In this document: positions 54,958-64,000 of the stretch, one piece after another
Layout: every line of letters begins with the position of its first letter
Numbering within the stretch: the first letter of the stretch is position 1
Source: Podospora pseudoanserina
Taxonomy: Eukaryota; Ascomycota; Sordariomycetes; Sordariales; Podosporaceae
Length of the DNA: 64,000 nt
Assembly: GCF_035222485.1 (NCBI RefSeq)
Contig: NC_085923.1
Coordinates: 186,001 to 250,000, forward strand
Direction: 5' to 3'
Translations under genes and position numbers: made by a program
The notes under the pieces: generated by a model
The model's database searches: none
The model's input: only the letters and a program-made list of their open reading frames with translations
Told to the model about the DNA's origin: nothing

Positions 54958-57480
54958 TCAGACTTCAGTCTCAATCCCTTGCTCTTTCTCGCTATGATCC
55001 ACAAGACCCTTAACTTTGCTCTTTCCATCCTTGACCTTGTCCATCATCCAATCCACCGACCTGGCCGCTTTCCATTGCATGACGCCTCTGTGCTTCCGGT
55101 GGAGCTGCTTGTGGTGTCTCTTGTAGTCTTGAAGCTGAGAGATTGGCCCTCGCTTCCCATCATCGCTGCTTCCATCCTTACCATCAACCAAATCAGATGC
55201 TCGCTTTTTGATCTTTGTTTTGGCCTTCTTGACAGGCTTGGTAGGGTTTCCGTTCATCGGCCCTTCATCCTCGTCTGATGAGTACTCAGTGGTGCTGTCC
55301 TGACCGGCTTTCAGAAGCATCTTTCGCTTCTCAGCCTCCTCGTGCGAGCCCCGCTTTCGCAGTGTGCCTTGACCATCAGAGTAGTCAGATGATGACTCCG
55401 TATCTGTTTCCGAGGAGGACTCAGTTTCTGAACCCGAATTATCGTAATAATCAATCATCTTCTCATCATTCACCGTGTCCAAGACCTCCAGAACGCTCCT
55501 GATACTAGACGATTTGTTGCCTGACTTTCCTCTAAGATGCTTGTGATACCCACTCAATCCTCTCCAGAACCTGACTGTCAGCTCTACTTCGCTTAAAGGC
55601 TCTTCGCCCTCCTCCGCTCCCTCATAGTCGGCACATCCTCTGTCACGTTTCAACTGCTTTTTACCACCCCTCCATACTTTCAATTTGACGCTCGTATTCT
55701 CCTCATCCGGGATGTCGCCCAGCCACAGAACAGCTAAGGCAACTGCATCCTCGCCCATGACTTTAGTCGTATCCCTAAACTTAATCACCAACGAAGTTGC
55801 GTACCGGTTCGAGACACCTAAGAAGATATTCTCCTTACTCCTCCTCTTCGGTCTCCATGCGTCGATCTCGGAGGAAAAGTGCATTTTCTCTTTACTAACC
55901 TTCGTCTTAAGCTTGACCTTGTTCCACTTCTTCTTGAGCCCTTCGTCCAGACCAGCTGCTGCCTTGATAGGCGCTTTCACCTCCAAAGTCCCATACTCCT
56001 ATCCGGTACTAATCTCCTTAACCATGTTCAGCTTCACGCTCCTCTAGACCATGCTTACTCTCACCCGCCCGTAACCGATTCCGCCAGCGAGGGGCCACGT
56101 TCCTATAACTTAACTCCTCTCAGCAAAGACCTTTCTCAATGGCAGATAGACCACCCCCAGAAGAGGATCGTTTTCGCCTTCTCGGCTGTCCCGGACAGAA
56201 ATCATTACTTCTGCGCTATTCCAGTCCCTGACAAACCGCTCCGTGCCGGCATTGAAGAAGGGGTGCGCGTTTTTCGGCTTTGTCCGTGTCCGGTACACCT
56301 GTGCGTGGTTGAGGATGACAGTGCAGTATCTGTCTGGGGCATCGCTGTCTCTAGCCCCCCCTTCTTCCTCGATTTGGCTTCCGCCGGCATTCGAATTAGC
56401 CGAACGATTACGGTTGAGCTTCGCTACCTCCAGTCCTATAATATTATGAATCTAAATGCTAAAGATTCTACTTGGGAGTCCCTATAGAGAAGGGGCAGAG
56501 ATAATTATTATGTCCTCCTTCTCCTTTAGATCCTGGACTTCTTATTGGGCCAGCTCGTCCGTTCCTTCGGAGCCGGTATCGAGCGCCTCTCTTAGCTTAT
56601 ACCTCGTCTACTCTAAACTCTTTTTCCTAAGATCCTCGATAGTTCTAACTAACGGGTTAAAGGTTTGTCGATTAAGCTGGTATTGTTAGATATATACTTT
56701 GGAGAAGTACCCTACCGACCACTTCAGATAACCCGGTAGTTTATCGTTAGGGTCGTCGGCATACAGATCGTCCTCCCTCTAACACATTCGATTTCTCGTA
56801 TCATAGCCGTGCATTAGCTCCTTAAGACTTACTTCCGTCCTCTCTAAGTCGTTATTAGCCGTGTGCTTGTCCGAATCCCAGAGTTAAATTCTGAGCGCCT
56901 CCTCGGCGTTGATCTCATTTAGTGATACCAAAATAAATATCCACTTATTCCAGTTCGGTGCTTAATCGCTCTTAATAATCTTGGTGTAGCCAACTGGCTT
57001 CCCGAATTTACCCCAAGAAACGGAGATATATAAATCGCTCGACCCAGGCTTCAAAACACCCAAGCCACCGTCACCTTCCTTGAATCCCCTTGCTCGATCG
57101 ATATGCACCGCGACAACACCCCTCGAAATAGTATCCTTCTTGAAGTCGTCCCCGACTAGCATATCTTTGAGGTTTAGTGTCAGTGATTTAGGCGCGACGT
57201 ATTCGGCTAATGCCGTATCTATGGCCGACTGCACGAACCCTGAAATCAGAGGCACGTTTATTAGATTTAGGTTATGCTTTGAAAGTGGTACGTAAGAAAT
57301 GTCGGCTCTCGGCTGCCCCAAAAAGGTGAGGGTGCAGAGCTTAAAGAAAGGGGGGTCGGGGGTGAGCTGCAGTCTTAGCCTCATTACTCCGACTAATCCC
57401 TTAAGTTCCACCTAGACGGGGACCGCCAGTCCGCTAGGGAGATAGAATTTGAGGTATAGATGTTCATCATGGGGCAGAGA
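54958..57480 (-). pseudogene. MUG190-like SMP/C2-domain gene, RIP-marked pseudogene
   Basis: Pieces in order on the minus strand match a MUG190/tricalbin-type protein: an SMP-like segment (near 57411-56962: LTFLGQPRADISYVPLSKHN, then LNLINVPLISGFVQSAIDTA), C2 segments (56298-56110), and a long C-terminal part still open for 342 codons (55986-54958), ending in QLHRKHRGVMQWKAARSVDW and GIETEV. These proteins tether ER and plasma membrane and carry lipids. At least three conserved Trp codons are TAG instead of TGG (57412-57414, 56044-56046, 55999-56001), all of the C-to-T type on the plus strand at CpA, as RIP produces. The middle, 56400-56960, is degraded further. The N-terminal part seems missing. 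Confidence 0.75.
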
Positions 57481-58880
57481 CGCTAAGGCGGAAGAAGGCG
57501 AGGCTTTGAGGATGAAAGAATAAAGATGTGGGGGCTCTGATGGATAAAGGGCTGGCAATATTGGCTGGGACTGTGGATTCTTCATTTATGATGGTAACCA
57601 GGTAGGTATAATGAGGGCTGGACCTCCAATATGGACCGGGGGTTTGACAAGTGATGGGACATGCCTTGACTCCCAGGCTGTATTAAAGGCATGATCCAAC
57701 TTAGTGAATTAACCTACCTATTCAAAGCACATTAACTTTCTTCTGAGGCCTTGTCGTCCGTCCTGTGCTATGGTCTGGTCTTTGGGCCGGTCGGCTGCAA
57801 AAAAGATCGACGCTATGTGAGGCCCGGTGATGACATCTGCAGCCATCTCTTCTCTCATTGCATGATTTCCGTGGGCTCTTCTCAATTCTTTGACAGCTCC
57901 TGTTGGCAAATCCTTACTGGTGGCTGTCACGATGAAGATGGTGTGTTGTTTCTCATAATGGCCACGCAGAAATAGTACTCTCTTTCACGCTTTTGGACAA
58001 CTTGGAAAGCCACAGTATTTTCCACCTTGTGATTGTTTGACAGCGCCACCTGACTGGCTGCACAACGAAGCGGCCTTGTTTCACTGACAAGAGACTCCGT
58101 GGAGAAACGTGCAGACGGATGCAATGCTGTCACACCAGAGTATCACTGCCATCACCGGTTGAGAGCTCAGTTCCCCACGGATAGCTTCCAAAAGAGTCAT
58201 GAAGCCTTGTTTCAAATGACCCTTTTTTGTCTCTGATTCTGTCTGTGCCCAATGTTGGCTGCGTGGCAGCTTTAACACCAAGACGCGGGGTCTGGTCTCA
58301 GTCTTGTATAAAATTCCTGATGATCATCCGTATTATTGTGACACAAGCGCCGGTGTAACCCCCGTGGTGGCGCATGCCGTGGACGATTTACTGCCGGTTC
58401 TAGACTTTACCCAGCCTTCGGAAGTGGCTTACCACCCGCGCCAATGCGAGGTGTGCTTCTTCACATTATCGGTCGTACTCAGCCCAAATACGACGGAAGA
58501 TCTCCCCCTCCCTCTGGCCCCTTCTCTTGTCGGTGTGGGCAGGGCTTTCTGGTCATTCCATAGGTAGTTCGGCATATCGTGCAGTTTCAGCTCATACCAG
58601 GCCAATCGATCATTGGACGCTGTTCGTCACGGCAGACTCCGAGTACGTCTGTTGCATATGAACCCGGGAGGGCGGTCCGCTGATTTCCCTCGGTGGCCCC
58701 GGTCGCCTTTAGTATGTGGTAATATGTTCCTGCTTTGCCCGCCCTTAACCCCCCGGACTCGACTGAACTTGCAACTGGTTTCGTTTCTTCCCTTCTCGTC
58801 ATATTCCTTTTTACCCTCTGTTTACATGCTCATCCGATACCTCGCCGAGGAAGCCCGCTTTCATTCGGGCCGATGCCGAC
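57481..58880. other. Intergenic, possibly further decayed MUG190 sequence
   Basis: No gene is recognised. The first 200 bases may be remnants of the pseudogene. A short run before 58880 is the promoter of the following gene. Confidence 0.45.
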
Positions 58881-59993
58881 ATGGCTGTGTATAACCCAAA
58901 CATCTCCAACGGCACCTGCTATTACACGGAGGACACCCCGACAAAGGGGGATTTTATCCCATGTGGTAACGAGGCGCTCCAAGTATGGCCATGCTGCCAC
59001 ACGGGCAGTTTTTGTCTATCGCTAGGTGAAGCCAATGCCTGCTGGGACAAGACCTGTATGTCATCTCTTTTGTCCGTCTCTCCTCTCCTCTCCCCTCCCC
59101 TCCCCTTTACTACTGACACAAAACAAAAACCAGCCGGAAACACCTACGTGGCAGGCTGCACCGACCCCTCCTTCACCGACCCCAACTGCCTCTACAAGCG
59201 CGACCCCTTCCACTCCCAAGAATGGGTCGCCATCAACCAAGCCTGCAAAAACCTCAACGCCGCCTCCAGCCCCGACACGACCAACTGGACCGGCTGCAAG
59301 GTCCCCGACAACTCCACCGAACTGGTGAAGCTCTCCCTCGACGCCTGCACCCCCTATTGCAACAAAGACCAGATCCTCTACCCCGGCTCCTCCTCCCTCG
59401 CCGCCTACGCCAGCCTACCCACCATCCCGGGGTCGTCCATCTTCTGGCAAAACAACTACGTGCCCCCCACCGCGCCAGCAGCGGGGTACACCCCCGGCAA
59501 AACCCGCGGCGTCGTCCCAACCTACACGGGTAAATCGTCCACCTCCTCCTCCGCCGCCTCTCCCGAATCGGGAGGTCTCTCCCCCGGAGCCAAAGCGGGG
59601 ATCGGCGTCGGCGCAGCGATAGGTGGTATCCTCCTCCTGTTGATCCTAGGCTGGGCAATCGTCCTCTGCCGCCGCAAGCGTCGGAGACAAAAGGAGTTGG
59701 AGATTGGGCATTATAACAGTATCCATGGCGGTGGGCATCACCCTGGGATGGTGGGTGTGGGTTCTCCCGGTGGCTTCAGCCAAAGCCATTACTCACAGCA
59801 GGATGCCATGACTGTCAGCTCGGCGACGGCTGTGCACCCGAGTCCGCCGCCGCCGTTTAACAGTGGTTTGTATTATGCGCATAATGCTGCTCCTGGGGAG
59901 TTACCCGGAACGACGGTGGGTGGGGGGCAGAGCCCGGGGCAAAAGAGCGAGTTGCCGGCTGATGAGAGGTTTTCGGTGCAGTTGCCTACCTAG
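58881..59993 (+). CDS. Cysteine-rich single-pass membrane protein
   Basis: Two exons, 58881-59055 and 59134-59993, with a 78-nt intron that is a multiple of three and free of stops; it is recognised by GTATGT...CCAG and a CT-rich tract. The product has 344 residues. The ectodomain starts at once without a signal peptide (MAVYNPNISNGTCYYTEDTP) and carries a cysteine array (IPCGNE, WPCCHTGSFCLS, ACWDKT, VAGCTD, NC, WTGCKV, DACTPYC). A Ser-rich stalk (TGKSSTSSSAASPESGGLSP), a single span (IGVGAAIGGILLLLILGWAI), a CRRKRRRQK stop-transfer and a Gly/Ser/Pro tail follow. It resembles the proteins at 9118-11154 and 15736-16903 in layout and CC..G.xC spacing, but is transcribed from the other strand and lies 40 kb away. 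Role unknown. Confidence 0.78.
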   Translation: MAVYNPNISNGTCYYTEDTPTKGDFIPCGNEALQVWPCCHTGSFCLSLGEANACWDKTCMSSLLSVSPLLSPPLPFTTDTKQKPAGNTYVAGCTDPSFTDPNCLYKRDPFHSQEWVAINQACKNLNAASSPDTTNWTGCKVPDNSTELVKLSLDACTPYCNKDQILYPGSSSLAAYASLPTIPGSSIFWQNNYVPPTAPAAGYTPGKTRGVVPTYTGKSSTSSSAASPESGGLSPGAKAGIGVGAAIGGILLLLILGWAIVLCRRKRRRQKELEIGHYNSIHGGGHHPGMVGVGSPGGFSQSHYSQQDAMTVSSATAVHPSPPPPFNSGLYYAHNAAPGELPGTTVGGGQSPGQKSELPADERFSVQLPT

Positions 59994-60525
59994 TTTAGGG
60001 TCGGGGGTTAGCGGGAAGGGGAGGGAGAAGGAGAAAAGATATATACAAGAAGGATCTTTCTTGGTTGGGAAGAGTAACTTTTGTGACTGTCTGTACAACT
60101 ATAAAGAAGCTAAACTGATTGCAGACAATCAGACTTGGAACCACATTTCAGGTATGTTTGTTGATGCTGACGTCGGCCCTTTTTTGCGGACAGGTGAAGA
60201 AAACTGGTGGTGGGAGTGGAGATTGAGACATGGAAGCTGTTGCAGCAGCTGAAAGTCTCGAGCTGGTTACCCAAAGCATTTGTAGGCGCATAAACCATTT
60301 GTTCGAGATCGATACCCAATCAATCTGTGGACCTGTCTCCAGAATTTCCTACGGCATGTTTTTGTAGAGTCATCATTCTTATTGAGAGATGCCTTTCGAG
60401 GCTACTAAACAAGATCCAAACCTGATCATAACTAAGCAGAGTCCCCCCTACACACACAACAATCCATTATCCCAGGGTATCACACATTTCCACTCGTCCT
60501 TCATCACATCATCGCCAGTCATAAA

Positions 60526-62657
60526 TCATAACCAAGCCTCACCGTTGAGAGAAAAACCGGCCGGAACCACCACCTCAATCCCCATAACCCCCACATGCCC
60601 CCCACTAGCATGAACATCATCATCATCCCAACTCCCACTCACCCTCCTCCTAGGCCACGTGGCCTTGAACGCCAGCGCCGGTTCCCAAAACATAAACTCT
60701 GTAATATCCTCCTTCCCAATCCCATACATCTCCGCCAACCCCCCCCTCGTCAAAACCCCCGACTCCACCACCAGCTCAAACACCTCCCGTGTCGGAAACA
60801 AGATGTCCAACGTGACCGAATACGGGCCCGCGTTCTTCGTCCTGAGCGTCTTGGCCAGCTTATACAACGGCACCGAAGACGGAAGCGCCGATTTCGGAAA
60901 ACACGTCAATTCCGGCGCAACCAAAGAAGGCGGGAACAACGGCCGGGAAGACTTGAGCTTTTCAAGGGGGGAGATCTCTTTTGGGTGGGTCCCGCTGGGA
61001 ATAAAAAAGGGGGTTAGCAACAGAAAAAGTGGAGATTTCAAAGTAAACGAAAGAGGGGACAAAAACATAACATACTTTGTTTGAATCTCCTCAGGGGCGA
61101 GCACCCTCCTGACAGTCTGCACAGAGATGGGGAATGGCGCCACGGGGTCGTCGATCTCCATGAGATGGTACATGCAAAACTGCGTCGCCGGCCCGACAGA
61201 GATGTCACACGGGGCGAGCGGCATGGCAAAGTTCCCTGCTGTGGCTACCTGCCCTGGGTAGGGGGCGTGGACAAAGTATACCTTTGCCAGGTTTGCCACA
61301 GCCTTGGCTTGCGCCGGTGTTTGTGCCAGGACTTTACCCAGCACACCAATCTCGGTGGGGAAGTGTGCTGGCTGAGGGGCGATGCCGGGTATGAGGGGTG
61401 TCTGGCCGTAGAATTTGAAGCTGAGGTCAAAGTCAAAGGTGTAGACTTGATGCAGGCGCTTCTTGATCATGGGCACCAACAAATCGTTGAGCTGGGACTG
61501 CATGATGGGGTCGCGGATGCCGCCGATGAAGATGGCGAGGTGACCAGTCACCTTGGCCGCTTCGAGCTTGATGGTGTACTTTGTGTTGCTGACGCTTGGC
61601 TCCGGTGAGGACTGGTCGGGCGAAAAGGGGATGAATTTGGATCCGGTTACACGGATCGTCCGGCCGTCAGGGAGCTGTGTGTACGTCGAGTCGCGGACGT
61701 CAAGAATCCCGCCCGGTCCGGCAAGGAGGTCAGGCCGGGGCTTCTCATACATGGTGTGCGCCGCCACAGAAAGAGGTGTGCACTTGGCTACCGGATTCAG
61801 GGGCCGGATTTCAAAGCAATCCTGTCGAACAATAGCCAAAGCCTCGGCACTCTTTGGCGTCGCGCAGACAGCACCGCATTCCATGATTTTGCCCATGTGG
61901 TGAGCAAGACCAAGATCCGGGAAGCCATTGTGCACACAAAAGGCCGCGTAAGGCGCCGGATCATAGGATCGACCTGCGATGATGATGTCGAAGTCAGGAT
62001 GGTCCCGCATGGCCTGTACCCAGGGCTCAAGGCCCATCTGGGCAACGATGACCACGGCATCGTCAATGTCCGAAGACAGGAGCTCCGGGACACCTCCACC
62101 GCACGGCGTGATTTCACCTCGGCCAAGACTAGCTCGTACCTCGGACTTGGTAATCTCGGAGTGAATGGTGACGATCTTCAGTTGGCGATACTTTTCCCTT
62201 TCGACAACCTCGTTGACGATGTCGACAAGAAGCTGCACGTGGGCATTTGTTCCGTCGCCTCCGGCAGAGCCTATGAGAAGATTGCTTAGTCATCATTTCT
62301 CCGCGAGCTAATGTCGGTGTGGACGCCCCCCAAGTACCTATCCGTCTGACATTCCAGCGCCCCCCGTACGACGCGGGCCGCACCAAGAGCGTGAAACAAA
62401 CGATACGTACCGATAAGAACGGGGATGTGTTTGTTCGCGCTGGCGGTGACAAGAAGCTTGAGGTCCCGCTCATATGCCTCTCGCGAAGCAGACGTCAGTC
62501 CCAAGGCCAGGCGCGAGGGCCCACTGTCTGTAGAGCCACTGTCGAGGATGATGGCGTCGACGCCGTTCTCTATCTCGGTCCAGTACAGGTGCTCGTCGAA
62601 GGAGTACCCCAGCATGCCAATTGGCGTGAGGATCCTGAGTTCGTCCTTTACCGCCAT
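60526..62657 (-). CDS. AtuA-family (DUF1446) protein fused to a DUF4387 domain
   Basis: Three exons, 62657-62411, 62270-61076 and 60994-60526, introns 140 and 81 nt, 636 residues. The N-terminal 490 or so residues form an AtuA/DUF1446 domain: LRILTPIGMLGYSFDEHLYW, IGGSAGGDGTNAHVQLLVDI, ITPCGGGVPELLSSDIDDAV and AGRSYDPAPYAAFC. The C-terminus is a DUF4387 domain (PLYKLAKTLRTKNAGPYSVT, LDILFPTREVFELV, then EDITEFMFWEPALAFKATWP). In Pseudomonas AtuA belongs to acyclic terpene (citronellol) utilisation, and in bacteria the two domains are usually encoded as separate adjacent genes. Here they are one polypeptide, which is common in fungi. Both junctions restore conserved sequence. The substrate in this organism is unknown. 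Confidence 0.9.
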
Positions 62658-64000
62658 GTTCTGGCTTTGTTGATGATGTCGTTTGGTATCGAACCAGAGG
62701 TGGTGGTGGTGGTGGTGGTGGTGGTGATGCTTGGCTGATATGGGAAAGAGATAATGGCCGTGCTCTACCAGGGTCTGATCGACAGGCAGCGGGGGGAGGG
62801 TGGTACTGAGTCACACTGAATCAAATGGCGATCTTGGAATCTTTCGGCTGCCACTGTGCCACAAGACAAGACCTGTCGCGAGAGACTTTGCATGCATGAT
62901 GAGTGTGTACGCGTCCCAAGCCCAAGCACCCCCCTTTATAGATGGCGGCTGTCCCTCCCTATCCTGTTGGACGGTACCGATTAGCAAGAGTAAGTTGATA
63001 GACACAACATGACGGCAATTTGCATTAAGTGAGGGATGATCCCATAAAAACAAGGTGATGTTGCTTGGACAGGAGCCGGACGTTAAAAACTCACCCGAGG
63101 CTCCGTGTCTCTGATATCGTGTTTGCTCAATATATTTCGTCCCTCGTTGCAGGGTCCAACTCGACAAAATAGATGGTTTCCAGGCTGGGGAGATGAGGGA
63201 GAAGACGAACAGAGCGAGATACCGAGTATATGGTGTTTATGAGTAAGTGTAATAATAATAAGGTTATGCAAGTGCCGGAATCTGACTCGGTGTAGAGACA
63301 GTTCGGAATGTGTGTGAGAAATGCTGGACGCGCCTCGGACTTGCAGTCTGACGGCTTGTGCAGTTCTGTACAGTCAGCAGTAAAAATGGGTGACTAGGTG
63401 ACATACAGCCAATGGATGCCGAAATATTAATGGGAAAGTGCTACCCAGAGTGCATGGGGAGGGGTCACAGTGCTGGATCCTCGGCCTTGGTAGGCGAGCC
63501 CGTCCCTAATATTTCGCGCGGCGGGTACCTAGCCAGCTACCTAGCGGAGCATAAAAAGTCCCCTGAATTGGTTGGCTGGGACACGGCTGGCGATCACACC
63601 TGACATGGAAACTTCAAGTTCATTGTTCCATCATATACCTACCTACCTCTTCCCCGGCCATCCTCCCCCGCACACCATATGCACCTCTGGCCAACTTTGG
63701 GTCCTCGGAATGCCAACCATCCCTTTGAATCTGGCAGGTATCACAAGTTGTTCATCTCTTCCCATCCCACGTCGTCAACGACTCCCCGCTCGTTTCATGT
63801 TGAGGTTGGCGCTTCCTGTTGCTGCTGCCACGCAAGCAACGTTCCTCACTTCCGCTTGAGGTCATCCCCAAGATAGGGAACCACGGGACCAGTAGGCACG
63901 ACGGGCGGGCTAGGTGAAGTAAGTATGATTTCACTATCCCTTGCGTCTTTCTCCAACCCGGAGTATGTAGAACGTCACCCTCCCTTACCCCCCCGCGAAT
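62658..64000. other. Intergenic to the window edge
   Basis: Upstream region of the AtuA-like gene with a (GTG)n run at about 62699-62726. No other gene is recognised before the window ends; short open frames lack domains. Confidence 0.5.
62699..62726. repeat. GTG microsatellite
   Basis: About nine GTG units upstream of the AtuA-like start codon, likely within its 5' UTR or promoter. Confidence 0.8.

Overview
The window looks like nuclear DNA from a filamentous ascomycete, most likely a Sordariomycete of the Sordariales (inference). Genes are small and GC-rich, with short GT-AG introns of about 50-140 bases and CTRAC/CTAAC-like branch sites. The conserved proteins are ordinary eukaryotic ones (RACK1/CPC-2, TAF8, Gis2, Bet3, U5-40K, Cox9, Som1, uL22m). 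Several families are typical of ascomycetes: CFEM, Clr5, MUG190-like, DUF7702-like, and cysteine-rich single-pass surface proteins. One decayed gene carries TGG-to-TAG changes of the CpA-to-TpA kind, as expected from repeat-induced point mutation (RIP).

Layout. 2.4-7.5 kb: an LRR-kinase gene (-), TAF8 (+) and RACK1/CPC-2 (+); the fourth RACK1 intron carries a box C/D snoRNA that looks like U24. 9.1-20.8 kb: a run of membrane and surface genes, nearly all on the minus strand. It holds two cysteine-rich single-pass proteins, a third probable single-pass protein, a multi-pass DUF7702-like protein and a CFEM transmembrane protein, with mitochondrial uL22m (+) in between. 20.8-25.4 kb shows no gene. 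25.4-27.9 kb: COX9 (+), then SOM1 (-) and a Rad51/XRCC2-like gene (+) that share a 90-bp promoter. 29.8-34.3 kb: a CECR5-type HAD hydrolase (+), a GH125 mannosidase gene with a one-base frame break (-), and two different tRNA-Ala genes (-). 35.6-40.9 kb: the CCHC zinc-knuckle protein Gis2 (-) with a 12-nt exon, and a polyglutamine two-TM protein (-). 43.2-45.7 kb: U5-40K (-) and the TRAPP subunit Bet3 (+) with a 9-nt exon, divergently arranged. 47.2-49.8 kb: a possibly myristoylated small protein, two tandem paralogous small-protein genes, and a 474-bp inverted-repeat structure with 91-bp arms. 51.8-57.5 kb: a Clr5-domain gene followed in the same frame, across one TAG, by a second ORF, and then the RIP-marked MUG190-like pseudogene. 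58.9-62.7 kb: another cysteine-rich single-pass protein (+) and an AtuA/DUF4387 fusion (-).

The genes are mostly housekeeping: translation and mRNA control (RACK1, Gis2, uL22m, tRNA-Ala), transcription and splicing (TAF8, U5-40K), mitochondrial biogenesis (Cox9, Som1, uL22m) and ER-Golgi traffic (Bet3). The accessory material lies in the surface-protein run (9-21 kb) and in the 47-58 kb stretch, which combines small lineage-specific genes, an inverted repeat, a gene split by a stop and a RIP-marked pseudogene. All exon models were worked out by hand from splice consensus and reading frame. No homology search could be run, so family names rest on recognised motifs.
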